A DNA stretch of 64,000 bases from Thermogemmatispora carboxidivorans (GCF_000702505.1 NZ_JNIM01000001.1:868001-932000); one strand, 5' to 3'; positions 43,887 through 53,575 are shown, numbered from the stretch's first letter. Program-made: numbers and translations. The notes: generated from the sequence alone by a model not told the origin.

Positions 43887-46273
43887 CGCTGTTTCCTACG
43901 TTCGTTCAAAAGCTCGCGTGCGGCTTGCACGCTGGGCAGGCGCTGATCGATCTGCTCCGCCTCTTCTAGAAAGCGCTGCGCCTGACGCAGGTCACCCTGC
44001 TCGGCGAGCACCATCGCCAGCAGCGCGCGCAGATGAGCCGACTGGGGAAGCTGCTTCAGGCCCTCGTCTAGCACTGCACGCGCCTCTCCGAACTGCCGTT
44101 CCTCGACGGCCAGGTTAACCAGCTCGCTGTAGGCTTGCAGATCGGTGGGATTGTGGCGGAGAGCACGTCGCAGGCTCTCGCGGGCCTCTGTCCGTCGGCC
44201 AAGGACACGCTGGGTATGGCTCAAGGCTAGCCAGATTCCGGGGTAATCGGGGCTGAGCGAGGCGGCCCGTTCGTAGTGCTGCAAAGCCTGTGGCTGGTCG
44301 TCGCGTGCACTGGCGATCGTCCCCAGTACCGCCTCGATGATGGTCTCCTCGGCGCGATTGGGATTGAGCGCCCGCGCCTGGGTCAGCAGCTGTTCCGCCT
44401 CCTGCAGAACTTCTGGCGGAGGGAGTGGGGCCGCTGTATGCTGCAGCTTCATCTGGGCCAGGAGCGCGTAGCCAAGAGCTGTCGGACGCAGAGCCTGCGA
44501 CTCCTGCATGTGCTGCTCGGCCAGCTCGTCGAAGCGGCGGCTCCGCTCCTTCAAGCCCTGCTGCTCGAAAAGAGTAGCCAGACTATCCTCGGTCATCGCC
44601 AGCTCGCGCAAAGCATCGGCACGGCGGCCCGGGAAGCGCTGCGCCAGGCGCTCCAGATAGGCCATTGCTCGCTCACCATTACGGAGCGAGGCGGCATGGT
44701 TATAGGCATTCTCGACAATCTGCTGGTCGAGCGGAAGGCGCACCATCAGGGCATCCTCATAGTGCAGGGCCTGGGTCAGGCGGCGCGTCACCTCTTCGAG
44801 CAGCACCTGCGGATCAGGCCGGTCCAGTAGCGAAATGCTCTTCAGTAGAGCCTCGCGCTGCTGCACTGAAATCTCGCGTACGCGCTCATCGTGCTCCTTA
44901 ATGCGCTGTTGCAGTTCAGGGATCGGCAGGCCCTGAGCGCGGGCGCCCTCATCGGTCATTGAATGGATGCGCCAGACCTCGTCTTGGCGCTGCAGCGTAT
45001 AGCTTGTCCAGAGCCAATGGCGGCCTGTTTCCTTATTTACCGCCGTGCCCATTGCCATTTCTGGCAAAGTGCCGCTCAGGGGTGTCTCGCTCAACTCCAA
45101 TGACCAGCCGATCTCAACCAGCTTGCGCGGGCCACGGCTGGAGAGAGTACTGCCTGGCAGCCAGAGCCCGCTTTGCGGCTGCTCGCTTTCGGTCACGAAG
45201 CTGACTGTCAGGCGGGCGGGATGGGCCTCATTGGCCCATGCGCGGCGACGTTCGATCCACTCCTCGCGGCTCAGCCCCTCGCGCAAGGGACTCTGTGGCG
45301 TTAACAAATCATAGGCCAGCCCGAAGTCGCCCAGTGACCAGGCGCCGATAAAGGTCAGAGCCAGCTCTTCCGGGTCGAGACCTGTCTGAATGAAGGTCAG
45401 GCCGCGATCCTGGCCGGCCTCGGCCTCGGGGGCTTCCAGTATCAGCTGACGGATCAGCGGCAGATGATAGCGATAGCTTTCTGGCAACTCCTGCCCGCGC
45501 CAGCGGCTCACGGCCAGGGCCTCCTCCAGCAAGCGGCGTCCCTCGGCCAGCGTACACTCCTGAAAGCGGGCCTCTTCCAGGAGGCCAGTCAGTTCACTAA
45601 GGCGTGCCTCAATACGGCGTTTACCTGCGCGCTCGACGATGCAATCGCGGACCCCTTGCTGCCAGAAATCCAGCTGCAAAGCGATCAGGCGCGCCTCGTC
45701 ATAGGCGTAGCCCTCTTCCCAGCAAAGTAAGAGCTGAACCTCGCCCCGCTCGCGGGTCTCTGACACCAACCCCTTCCAGAAGCGTGGAGGGCGAGCCTGG
45801 AAAGTCGTCGGCTGCTCGCGAGGCGGCTGCCATTGAGGATAAAGGCGGGCCCCTTCCAGGCGAATCAGCGAGCGCCTGGCTTCCTTGCGACACTCCTTCT
45901 CGGGGCTGTAATGATAAAGAGCCTGCAAGAGATCGGCAGCGTCCTGCCCGCTCCAACGAGGCCCTTCTGCTGCGGAGGAAAGCCCTTGAGGTCCCTGCGG
46001 TTCCTGAGACTGCTCCCTTCCTGGGGATGCGAGCGATCCCTGCGCCAGCTCTCGCAACAAAGCGAACTGGACGCTTACGGGAGCGGAAGTAATAGGCGCC
46101 AGCGCAGCCTCCGCCTCCTGCTGACTCTGACTGCTGCGGAGCTGCCTGGCCAGATCAGAGACCTGAGCGAGCAGGCTCTGGAGGCGGGCCTGATCCTCTG
46201 CAGAGGCTGGGCTGGCAATTTCTTTCTTACGTGCCATATGAGTAGTATTCTGCTCCTCCCCTCGCGGCGACAT
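43883..46273 (-). CDS. large TPR-repeat protein
   Basis: A 796-residue soluble protein of unknown role. Residues 1-130 are helical and Gln/Ser-rich; 250-480 contain an SnoaL/NTF2-like looking region (LALTFIGAWSLGDFGLAYDLLTPQSPLREGLS) followed by beta-rich sequence (GLWLPGSTLSSRGPRKLVEIGWSLEL). The last 250 residues are tetratricopeptide repeats, such as AEQLLTQARALNPNRAEET, ALQHYERAASLSPDYPGIWLAL and ARESLRRALRHNPTDLQAY. Start uncertain: ATG at 46273 is close behind an extended -10, and ATG at 46237 has GGGGAGGAG 17 bases upstream. First gene of an operon with the RNA methyltransferase and maf. Confidence 0.75.
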   Translation of the reverse strand: MSPRGEEQNTTHMARKKEIASPASAEDQARLQSLLAQVSDLARQLRSSQSQQEAEAALAPITSAPVSVQFALLRELAQGSLASPGREQSQEPQGPQGLSSAAEGPRWSGQDAADLLQALYHYSPEKECRKEARRSLIRLEGARLYPQWQPPREQPTTFQARPPRFWKGLVSETRERGEVQLLLCWEEGYAYDEARLIALQLDFWQQGVRDCIVERAGKRRIEARLSELTGLLEEARFQECTLAEGRRLLEEALAVSRWRGQELPESYRYHLPLIRQLILEAPEAEAGQDRGLTFIQTGLDPEELALTFIGAWSLGDFGLAYDLLTPQSPLREGLSREEWIERRRAWANEAHPARLTVSFVTESEQPQSGLWLPGSTLSSRGPRKLVEIGWSLELSETPLSGTLPEMAMGTAVNKETGRHWLWTSYTLQRQDEVWRIHSMTDEGARAQGLPIPELQQRIKEHDERVREISVQQREALLKSISLLDRPDPQVLLEEVTRRLTQALHYEDALMVRLPLDQQIVENAYNHAASLRNGERAMAYLERLAQRFPGRRADALRELAMTEDSLATLFEQQGLKERSRRFDELAEQHMQESQALRPTALGYALLAQMKLQHTAAPLPPPEVLQEAEQLLTQARALNPNRAEETIIEAVLGTIASARDDQPQALQHYERAASLSPDYPGIWLALSHTQRVLGRRTEARESLRRALRHNPTDLQAYSELVNLAVEERQFGEARAVLDEGLKQLPQSAHLRALLAMVLAEQGDLRQAQRFLEEAEQIDQRLPSVQAARELLNERRKQR

Positions 46274-46294
46274 ACCTCTGTCTCTGTTGGGAGG

Positions 46295-46303
46295 ATTGTA
46301 TCA
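46295..46303 (-). promoter_or_regulatory. extended -10 promoter of the TPR-RlmD-maf operon
   Basis: TGA-TACAAT on the minus strand. The expected start near 46288 is 15 bases before the first candidate ATG and 50 before the second. Confidence 0.5.
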
Positions 46304-46403
46304 CGTCCGGGCGTGAGGCGTCGAGACCTCATCTACTGACAGCCAGGCAGGCCAGGCTGGCCTGCCCACAGAACGCAAGACCGCACATGGGCAGCTGACC
46401 TGG

Positions 46404-48056
46404 CTAGCCCGACAACCGTGACCGCCGCTGCAATGGCAGGGCCGATAACGAATCGACTGTCGGCAGGCTCGACAGCAGTCCCGCCCCCGCGGGTTGCAAA
46501 GCGGCCCGTCCGCTCAGAGCTGGCAGCGAGGGCTGCCCGGCCAGTGTCGGCAACGGCTCGCTGGAAGCGGGGCGCCGGGCAGGATGCTGCTCGCGCTCAG
46601 GGGCTGTCTTTTGGCGCAGGCGAGCCATCTGTAGCACAAAGAGCGGGAAGGCTGCACAGTAGAAGTAGGATGAGAGACTGCGCCAGGCGAAGAAGAGCGG
46701 TACCACAGCCAAAAAGAAGGCCGCCTCTGGTCGTGTGCGACAGATCTGCCAGTACCAGGCCAGGGAAGCCACCATTGCTGTCAGCTCAAGAGCGAGGTAG
46801 ACCTTTTCAGGGAGATAGGGAATCAGATGCGTGGCGCTCAGATTAATAATTCCGACCCCGAGAGGGAACATCGGATCGTTGAGAGGGGCTAGCACGCCGG
46901 AGACAAAAGCCCCCGGGTTCCAGACAATAAACGGGAGATTGAGCGCCAGAGCTGTCAAAGCAGCGATGCCCAGGCGGCGCAGAGCCTCGCGTGGCTGGTA
47001 GAGACGCCAGGCCATAATCAAATAAAAAGGAGTCGAGAACCAGGCTGGTTGCTTTGTGGCGATGGCCAGACCTAGCAGGAGAGCCGAGAGCCAGCCGCGC
47101 TCGCGCAGCAGCCAGGCGAGCAGCAGTAACAGGCAGCAAACAATATCGAGGTTCGCACCTATTGTGGAGGCCCACATTGGGACATTGGCCAGGCTCAATA
47201 GCAAAACCCAGGGGCGCAGCTCCCGGCGAGCCAGGCGCCAGGCGATTGCCACGATCAGCAGATAGCTCAGCAAATATAGAGGGAGCACGTTCACATCGCG
47301 TAAAGGCGAGTGAAGCAGCACGAAAGGAACGAGGGTCAGAAAAGAGAGAGCGGGATAGCTCACCTTGCCCTCGAACTCAGGAGCCTGGCCCGTTTTGAGC
47401 GCTGCCGTGAAAGCAGCCGCCAGCTCAGCATCCGAGGGATAGTCCAGGCGGTTGGCAAAACGGCCCTGACGCAGAGGGGTGGTCCAATCGGGTTGGATCA
47501 CAAAGGTGCGCGCAATGCTCACGAAGTTCGAATCGCTATAGGGGTTGTGCCCTGCCACCAGGAGAGCGGCAGCGTTGGTGTCCAGGGTCGTGCCGTCGTT
47601 GGAGAACTCGGGAGGGAGAAAGCACATCACGATACCGCGGCCTAGCTCTATCACGCCTACCAGGCTTGTCAGCAAGATAAGGATGAGAGCGATACGCTGC
47701 CAACGCCGCGGAAAAGGCTGGCTCAGAGTCCGCGGCTGAGGCCGAGGCGGTAGGGGGCGCAGAGCCATCAGCATGGCGGCGAAGCTGCCCAGAATCAAGC
47801 CCAAGGGAATGAGCGAGCCGTAGGGGAGCAAGTAAGGCATATAGAGATGATGATCGATCTCGTTGAGCGCTTGCAGGATTAGGGCGATGCCGATCCAGAC
47901 TGCGCGCTCCTGCAGGGCGCGGACCAGATAGTTATCGGGGCTGTGATCCTCACTGAAGAAGAACCGTAACCAGCTGCGTTTGGCTGTGGTGGTGGCCTGC
48001 GTGGCCTGCTGCTCGCACGCCTCCAGGGACGGGGGCAGTAGGGATGGCTGCACCAT
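46404..48056 (-). CDS. glycosyltransferase family 87-like membrane protein
   Basis: A 550-residue polytopic membrane protein with about ten hydrophobic segments after a cytoplasmic N-terminal stretch, and a long Ala/Pro/Arg/Gln-rich cytoplasmic tail from about 485. LDTNAAALLVAGHNPYSDS in the first big loop resembles the acidic loop of GT-C lipid-linked sugar transferases (GT87/DUF2029), and GLAIATKQPAWFSTPFYLIMAW with LNLPFIVWNPGAF is the recurrent GT87 core. Such enzymes add mannose or other sugars from a polyprenyl carrier outside the membrane. The frame is open further upstream, but ATG at 48056 with AGGAGGGA is preferred. Alone in its transcript, read toward the TPR promoter. Confidence 0.7.
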   Translation of the reverse strand: MVQPSLLPPSLEACEQQATQATTTAKRSWLRFFFSEDHSPDNYLVRALQERAVWIGIALILQALNEIDHHLYMPYLLPYGSLIPLGLILGSFAAMLMALRPLPPRPQPRTLSQPFPRRWQRIALILILLTSLVGVIELGRGIVMCFLPPEFSNDGTTLDTNAAALLVAGHNPYSDSNFVSIARTFVIQPDWTTPLRQGRFANRLDYPSDAELAAAFTAALKTGQAPEFEGKVSYPALSFLTLVPFVLLHSPLRDVNVLPLYLLSYLLIVAIAWRLARRELRPWVLLLSLANVPMWASTIGANLDIVCCLLLLLAWLLRERGWLSALLLGLAIATKQPAWFSTPFYLIMAWRLYQPREALRRLGIAALTALALNLPFIVWNPGAFVSGVLAPLNDPMFPLGVGIINLSATHLIPYLPEKVYLALELTAMVASLAWYWQICRTRPEAAFFLAVVPLFFAWRSLSSYFYCAAFPLFVLQMARLRQKTAPEREQHPARRPASSEPLPTLAGQPSLPALSGRAALQPAGAGLLSSLPTVDSLSALPLQRRSRLSG

Positions 48057-48416
48057 AGCGTTCCACTTCCCTCCTGATACTGATGTAAGGCAAGCCTGTT
48101 GTATACTCGTGCGCATGACAGGACCACTACCCAACTGGCACCGGGAACCTGTGGGAGACGGCCTGATCTGCTCTCCGGTCAGGCTCACCGGCCATGCAGT
48201 CGCACCAGTCGAGCCGGGGCGGCCAGAGAGCGGGCGGGGTAGGGCTTCCTCTGATGTTTCCCCAGCCTGAGTCTTACAACGAAGAGGAAGAGCCGGGCGT
48301 CACAAATTGGCGTGGGGCTGCGGAGGCTGTTTCGTCTTGCAGAGATGGGGCGTGGGCAAGCCTACGAGCGGGGTGGACAATGGGAAGTGGGCGGCGAAGC
48401 GCCACCGCTGGCCTGG

Positions 48417-48887
48417 CTAGAGGGGAAGGCGATAATACAGCTCACGGTGCTGCAACTGGAAGCCCAACGCCTCATAGAGGCGAATCGCCGGCCTGTTCTC
48501 CTCCCAAACGTGCAGATCGAGTGCCTCCAGCTGCTCCTGTTGGCGGGCAAAATCGATAATGTAGTGGAGCAGGCGGCGAGCAAAACCGCGCTGCCGATAT
48601 TCCGGCAGAACCACTACCCGGCGGATATAGCCAGTACGGCTTCCCTCGCTGCCGTCGGAGGGTGGCAGCATCAGCTCTGCCTTGGCCACCGCTTGTCCCT
48701 CCAGCTCCCCAAGAAAAATCAGGCCACGCTCATGTGTTGAGGGATCAACCGAGCCGAAATATTTCTCCAGCTCGCGATGAATGTTGCGCGTGGGCGAGGT
48801 GCCGAAGCGATCCAGGTATTCGATGCTCTGGATATCCTCCGCGCAGGCCAGGCGAATCGCAAAGGGGGTGGTGTGCTCCTCTACCAT
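48417..48887 (-). CDS. GNAT-family N-acetyltransferase
   Basis: A compact single-domain GNAT, 156 residues. IRLACAEDIQSIEYLD is the N-terminal strand-helix; YIRRVVVLPEYRQRGFARRLLHYIIDFARQ carries the acetyl-CoA loop Q/RxxGxA; LDLHVWEENRPAIRLYEALGFQLQHRELYYR is the C-terminal alpha-beta pair with the common NxxAxxLYxxxGF element. Substrate unknown. Ribosome site is poor. It lies between a GT87-like gene and a two-TM protein gene; 44 bases separate its start from the latter's stop, so they may be cotranscribed from the promoter at 49363-49371. Confidence 0.88.
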   Translation of the reverse strand: MVEEHTTPFAIRLACAEDIQSIEYLDRFGTSPTRNIHRELEKYFGSVDPSTHERGLIFLGELEGQAVAKAELMLPPSDGSEGSRTGYIRRVVVLPEYRQRGFARRLLHYIIDFARQQEQLEALDLHVWEENRPAIRLYEALGFQLQHRELYYRLPL

Positions 48888-48931
48888 AAGCTGCTCATGA
48901 TTACCTGCGTTGCTCTCGTAGGTCAGTTCGC

Positions 48932-49162
48932 CTAGCGCTGGGCATGTCTGGCCTTTCTACTCTGCCGTTCTCGCTCGTCCTCTACCTTCTTGCGTGGCAG
49001 CAGCAGAATAGAAACGAGAGCATAGCCTGCGCATCCCAAGAGCATCAGGGCATAGATAACATCTTCTGTGCTTGTGCGATTCGCCAGTTGCCAAAGTCCC
49101 CACCACAGAAAGGCCGCAAATACAAGAAACAGCAACACCGTGCTGAGGATAGTCTTGCTCAT
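48932..49162 (-). CDS. small two-TM membrane protein, 76 aa
   Basis: Unrecognised. Two hydrophobic helices, about 3-27 (TILSTVLLFLVFAAFLWWGLWQL) and 37-55 (VIYALMLLGCAGYALVSILLL), are followed by a strongly charged tail (RKKVEDERERQSRKARHAQR). A two-span topology with both ends in the cytoplasm is expected. AAGGATCGTGAGG precedes the ATG. It may be a small membrane regulator or part of a complex; context gives no clue. The GNAT gene follows by 44 bases. An extended -10 lies about 200 bases upstream. Confidence 0.65.
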   Translation of the reverse strand: MSKTILSTVLLFLVFAAFLWWGLWQLANRTSTEDVIYALMLLGCAGYALVSILLLPRKKVEDERERQSRKARHAQR

Positions 49163-49362
49163 AGCCTCACGATCCTTACGTACTGGCCGGCTGGCAGATT
49201 GCCGCCGCCTGGCAGTATCCCTGTACTGCTGTAAGAGGCTGGCTGGAGCATGAGAAAAGCACCTCTCACCCTGGGGCAGACTCGTTGCCGGCGCTTCTGG
49301 CCTGTACCAGTGCAGAGTGGGCGGGTGGGTCCGCTGCCAGCCAGTAGCAAATACTCGCTAGT

Positions 49363-49371
49363 ATTGTAGCA
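49363..49371 (-). promoter_or_regulatory. extended -10 promoter
   Basis: TGC-TACAAT on the minus strand, upstream of the two-TM protein gene and just past the stop of the amine-oxidase gene. The leader would be about 195 bases. Confidence 0.45.
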
Positions 49372-49451
49372 TATCCGTCCAGCGTGCTGCCAGCGGCTCG
49401 CTCGCTCAGGTGGGCGGATCTGGCTCAAGAGAAGGAGGAAAGAGGAGAGCG

Positions 49452-50531
49452 CTAACGACGGCTGGTCAGCAGGCGGAAAGCGCTCTCTTCTCCCTGTGCC
49501 AGGGCCAGGTGCACTCGTCCGCCAGTAAAAGCGTCGCCGCTGAAGAACAGCCCATAGGGGGCGCTCACCCTATGTAGGGCTTCTGCTTCCAGCAGCGTTT
49601 CTGGTTCTGGAAGAGCCAGAGGCCAGCGCTGGACGTCGTAGAAGTCGGCGGCTGGCAGGCGCTGACCGAGCAGTGTCGAGACCAGGGTTGTCGCAGCTGT
49701 GGCCAGGGCCTGGTCATCCCAGGACCAGTGTGCCCGGCTATAGTCGGGGGCGAGCTGAACGATAAGCAATGTCCAGGCCGGTGGAACCCGCTCGGGACTC
49801 TTTTCCTCCTCGCGAGCCAGCCAGGAGATAGGATGAGCCTTATCGCTATTGACCAGGGCATAGTAAGGGGTAGGTGGGAGCGCGCTTCGGGGCCAGGCCA
49901 GGGCGACTGAGAGCAGAGGACGATAGCGAGCCTTGCCGAGCTCGGCCAGCAGAGTCTGCTGAAGCTCAGATGGCAGCTCGCTCGCAGCCATCAAGGCCGC
50001 CGCCTCTGGAGCGGGCAACGTTACCAGCACGTTAGGGACCTCAGCCACAACCTGACCGCTGGTGGAGAAGAGGCGCCAGCCTGGTCTCAGATAGGCCAGA
50101 CGGGCGATCTCACAGTGGGTATAGACCGTCAGCTCGCGTGCCATCAGTTCCGCCAGCGTCAGCAGCCCGTGTCGATACGTCCAGCGAGGTAGAGCGTTCT
50201 GGCGTGGATCGCCTTCGCGAATGCGGTTCTGGCTATCGAAGGTCCAGACCGGCTTAGCGATGGCCACCAGCTCGGAGGTAGCCAGGCGCTGGAGCAGCAG
50301 GGCGTCACTGGCAGGTGCGTTGCCGTGGATATACTGGGCGCCGGGGTCGAAGCAGAAGCCCGCGCGCACGCGCGTCGTCGCCCGCCCCCCTACGCGCTCC
50401 TCGCGCTCGTAGAGTGCCACCTGCAGAGAGTGGTCGCGCAGCACATGTGCTGCGGCCAGGCCGGAGACGCCTGCCCCGATCACCGCCACCTCAGCGCGCT
50501 TCTGGTGCTTGCCCTCTCTCCAGCTCTCCAT
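49452..50531 (-). CDS. FAD-dependent amine oxidase/renalase-like protein
   Basis: A 359-residue flavoprotein of the NAD(P)/FAD-binding Rossmann, amine-oxidase-like group. VIGAGVSGLAAAHVL (19-24 is the GAGxxG) binds the FAD ADP moiety, EREERVGGRATTRVRAGFCFDPGAQYIHG is the second FAD strand and GG motif typical of renalase-like proteins, and the C-terminal FFSGDAFTGGRVHLALAQGEESA closes the FAD site. It lacks the large substrate-cage domain of monoamine oxidases. Its start is 23 bases after the recN stop, so it is likely cotranscribed with recN and nadK. Renalase in eukaryotes oxidises isomeric dihydro-NAD(P)H, which would fit a neighbour such as NAD kinase; this link is an inference. Confidence 0.82.
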   Translation of the reverse strand: MESWREGKHQKRAEVAVIGAGVSGLAAAHVLRDHSLQVALYEREERVGGRATTRVRAGFCFDPGAQYIHGNAPASDALLLQRLATSELVAIAKPVWTFDSQNRIREGDPRQNALPRWTYRHGLLTLAELMARELTVYTHCEIARLAYLRPGWRLFSTSGQVVAEVPNVLVTLPAPEAAALMAASELPSELQQTLLAELGKARYRPLLSVALAWPRSALPPTPYYALVNSDKAHPISWLAREEEKSPERVPPAWTLLIVQLAPDYSRAHWSWDDQALATAATTLVSTLLGQRLPAADFYDVQRWPLALPEPETLLEAEALHRVSAPYGLFFSGDAFTGGRVHLALAQGEESAFRLLTSRR

Positions 50532-50554
50532 TGCCTCTGCTGCGCTCCTTCCCG

Positions 50555-52558
50555 CTAGTGGGCCTGGGCCTGAGAGGCATCCCGGCTTGCTCTCTGCTCT
50601 GGGGCCTCACTGGAGCTGGCTGTCTGGCTCTCAACCTGGCGCAGCCAATTCTCCTTCCAGAGCTGGGAGCGCGCCAGCAGCTCCTCAGCGCTTTTGAGAG
50701 AGAACTCGCTCACGCTCCCGCCCATGATGTGAGCAAGCTCGCGCGCACGCTGCTCAGGGCGCAGCTCGTTGACGATCGTGATCGTGCGCTCGCCCAACAC
50801 CTGCTTATTCACATTGAAGTGCAAATCAGCGAAGGCCGCGATCTGGGGCAAATGGGTCACACAGATCACCTGGTGGTTGCGGGTCAGCATCCACAGCTTC
50901 TCGGCCACCACCTGGCCGCTGCGTCCACTAATGCCCGAATCGATCTCGTCGAAGATCAGCGTTGGCGTTGCATCGGCCCGGGCCAGGATCGTCTTCAACG
51001 CCAGCATCAGGCGGGAAGTCTCGCCGCCCGAAGCGATCTTCGTCAGCGGTTTGAGAGGCTCGCCTGGATTAGGGGCAATCAGAAACTGGATGCGATCGAT
51101 GCCGGTCGCGTCGCAAGCGTAGAGCGTCTCGGGTTGGCCATCGATGGTAGCTGGCACGCCCTCGGGATCAGGCTCCTGAAGAATCTCCACCGCGAAGCGG
51201 GCCCGCTTCATATTCAAGTCATCCAGCTGCTCCTCCATCGCGCTGGCCAGGCGAGCGGCGGCGGCGCGGCGACGTGCAGACAGTTCCTGGGCAATGCGCC
51301 CGATCTCGCGACGTAGCTGTTGGTCCTGCTGCTCCAGCCTACGGATATGCTCCTCGCGATTGACGATGCGATCAAGCTCCTGGCGATCCTCCTCGGCGCG
51401 CCTGAGAATCTCCTCAATCGTTGCTCCATACTTTCGTTTCAAGCGAGCGATCAGGTCGAGGCGCTCCTCGATATCGGCCAGGCGGGCGGGATCATCCTCG
51501 ATATCGGCCTCATAGCTGCTAATCGCGGCGGCCACGTCCTCCAGGCGATAGATGGCCTCATCCAGGTTTATCTCCTGCTCCGCGAGGCTTGTATCCAGGC
51601 GTGCCAGCTCATTGAGGGCCCGGGCGGCGCTGCGCAACAGATCGAGGGCCGACTGCGTCAGGTCGCTGGCCAGCTCCGACCCTTTAATGGCCCCATAAGC
51701 CAGGGTGCACAGCTCGCGCATACGTTCGGCATTGCTCAGGACCTTGCGCTCGCGCTCCAGCTCCTCGATCTCTCCGGGCTGCAGCTCCGCCTTCTCGATT
51801 TCCTCGATCTCAAAGCGCAAGAACTCTGCGCGGCGGCTCTCATCGCGTTCCGTCTGCAAAAGCTGCTGCAGGCTCTTGCGCACCTGACGCCACTCGCTGA
51901 CGCGGGTGGCCAGCTGTTCGCGCAGCGGGAGCAGCTCAGCGTAGCGATCAAGAAAGTTGACATGCTGCTCCGGGCGCAGCAGGCTGAGATGCTCGCTCTG
52001 GCCGTGGATATCGATCAGCCAGCTAGCCACCTGCTGCAGCACGTGCTGAGAGACAGCGCGTCCGTTGATTCGAGAGACCGTGCGCCCCGAGCGGAAAATA
52101 TCGCGTGAGAGGATCAGCGTTCCATCTTCGGGCTGGAGGCCATACTCTTGGAGCAAACTGGCGAGGGCCAGGCGCGCATCGGCGCTCGAAAGATCGGCGC
52201 GCAGGCGTTCCAGGCGCCGGCCCTCCTGGCTTTCGGCCTGCTCCAGGGCCTCATAGAGCGTATCGCCGACAGCAGCTGCTTCCTCCTCCCCCTCAGCCGT
52301 GCGGGCCAGGGACTGGAAGCCATTGCCGCTGGGCGGCAGCAGCGTCTCCAGCGAAAAGACGCCCTCGACACTGGCGCGCTCGCAGCCGGCGCGCACATAC
52401 TCTGCACCGATCTTTCCTCCGAGCAGGGCGCTGACGGCATCGATGATAATAGACTTGCCGGCCCCCGTTTCGCCGGTAAAGACGTTGAAGAGTCGATGGA
52501 AAGTGAGATGCAGATTGTCGATGATAGCGAAATCCTTAATATTCAGTTCGAGCAACAT
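50555..52558 (-). CDS. recN: DNA repair ATPase RecN
   Basis: SMC-like double-strand-break repair protein, 667 residues. Walker A GETGAGKSII at 29-36 after the characteristic MLLELNIKDFAIID; two long coiled-coil arms around 170-470 with a central hinge-less turn; signature LTKIASGGETSRLMLALK, and Walker B TLIFDEIDSGISGRSG. Longer than the usual 550-570 because of an insert of about 40 residues near 70-110 (Glu/Ala-rich) and a 40-residue Ser/Ala/Gln-rich tail. It lies 175 bases after nadK and 23 before the amine-oxidase gene. nadK-recN adjacency is a common arrangement in many bacteria. Confidence 0.95.
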   Translation of the reverse strand: MLLELNIKDFAIIDNLHLTFHRLFNVFTGETGAGKSIIIDAVSALLGGKIGAEYVRAGCERASVEGVFSLETLLPPSGNGFQSLARTAEGEEEAAAVGDTLYEALEQAESQEGRRLERLRADLSSADARLALASLLQEYGLQPEDGTLILSRDIFRSGRTVSRINGRAVSQHVLQQVASWLIDIHGQSEHLSLLRPEQHVNFLDRYAELLPLREQLATRVSEWRQVRKSLQQLLQTERDESRRAEFLRFEIEEIEKAELQPGEIEELERERKVLSNAERMRELCTLAYGAIKGSELASDLTQSALDLLRSAARALNELARLDTSLAEQEINLDEAIYRLEDVAAAISSYEADIEDDPARLADIEERLDLIARLKRKYGATIEEILRRAEEDRQELDRIVNREEHIRRLEQQDQQLRREIGRIAQELSARRRAAAARLASAMEEQLDDLNMKRARFAVEILQEPDPEGVPATIDGQPETLYACDATGIDRIQFLIAPNPGEPLKPLTKIASGGETSRLMLALKTILARADATPTLIFDEIDSGISGRSGQVVAEKLWMLTRNHQVICVTHLPQIAAFADLHFNVNKQVLGERTITIVNELRPEQRARELAHIMGGSVSEFSLKSAEELLARSQLWKENWLRQVESQTASSSEAPEQRASRDASQAQAH

Positions 52559-52732
52559 GGCACTGCACAGGCAACTTTCTCAACGGATGAGCAAAGCGGG
52601 AGGCAACAGCGGGCCGGCGGATCGAACCGGCAGCCGGGCTGCCACCTGGCACCCGTTGCTGAAGGGAGCGCGGGCGAACGCGCGCCTGGCATCGGGGGAG
52701 AAGCGAGCGAGTGAGTGAGTGTACGAGCGATC

Positions 52733-53575
52733 CTACTCGTCATCTCGCAGCTTCGCATTGATAATCTGGTAAAAGTAAGTTGGTGGTCGGCGTCGCAGGA
52801 AGCGGGTCTCATATTGGCTTTTCTGAACAGTGACCATGGCGCCGTTGCGTACCTCGCGGTTCAATTGGCCATCGGCGGAGAAGACGCCATTTTGCGAGCC
52901 GGTCACGATTTGCAGGCGCACGCAGGCATCGGGGTGAAGAATCAGCGAACGATCGGAAGCCAGATGGGGAGCGATGGGTGTCAAGACCATGCTCTGCACC
53001 TGCGGATGGAGCAGTGGCCCCCCAACGGCTAAATTATAGGCCGTTGAGCCAGTAGCCGTTGAGACGATCACCCCATCGGCATAGGTTGTACTATAAAAAT
53101 GATCGTCGATCCAGATACCTACCTGCACCACGCGGGGCCAGGTGCCGCGTGCAATCACAATATCGTTGAGCGCCAGAAAGGTCTCGCTTTGTCCTTCCTG
53201 GTCCAGGGTGGCGGTGAGCATAGTGCGCGTATCCACCCAGACCGAATCATCCTTCTCTAGATAGTGTACAAGCTCGTAGGGAAGATCGCGCGGTTCCAGT
53301 TCTGTCAGAAAGCCGACACGCCCGTACTTTACTCCTACGATGGGAATACCATCGGCAGCACACAGGCGCGCAGCGTGCAAAATCGTGCCATCGCCGCCCA
53401 GGACGATGACCAGCTCGCAGCCCTGCAGCAGGCCCGCGGGGCTCTCCTCCCCCTCCTCGCGGATATCAACACTGCGGACCTCGTAGCCGCGGCGGCGCAG
53501 AAATGGTTCGATCTGGGCTGCAGCCTCAGCGGTGTGCTGCTTGCGGCCCTGATAGAATATCGCGATGACCTTCAC
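52733..53575 (-). CDS. nadK: NAD kinase
   Basis: Phosphorylates NAD to NADP; 280 residues. The catalytic GGDGT is at 60-64, the second conserved block is TATGSTAYNLAVGGP, and the C-terminal VFSADGQ motif follows. N-terminal Rossmann half (KVIAIFYQGRKQHTAEAA) and beta-sandwich C-terminus are standard. The start is a GTG (53573-53575) with TGGAG seven bases upstream. Two hairpins lie in the 300 bases before it. First gene of the nadK-recN-amine oxidase run; regulation not obvious. Confidence 0.95.
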   Translation of the reverse strand: MKVIAIFYQGRKQHTAEAAAQIEPFLRRRGYEVRSVDIREEGEESPAGLLQGCELVIVLGGDGTILHAARLCAADGIPIVGVKYGRVGFLTELEPRDLPYELVHYLEKDDSVWVDTRTMLTATLDQEGQSETFLALNDIVIARGTWPRVVQVGIWIDDHFYSTTYADGVIVSTATGSTAYNLAVGGPLLHPQVQSMVLTPIAPHLASDRSLILHPDACVRLQIVTGSQNGVFSADGQLNREVRNGAMVTVQKSQYETRFLRRRPPTYFYQIINAKLRDDE

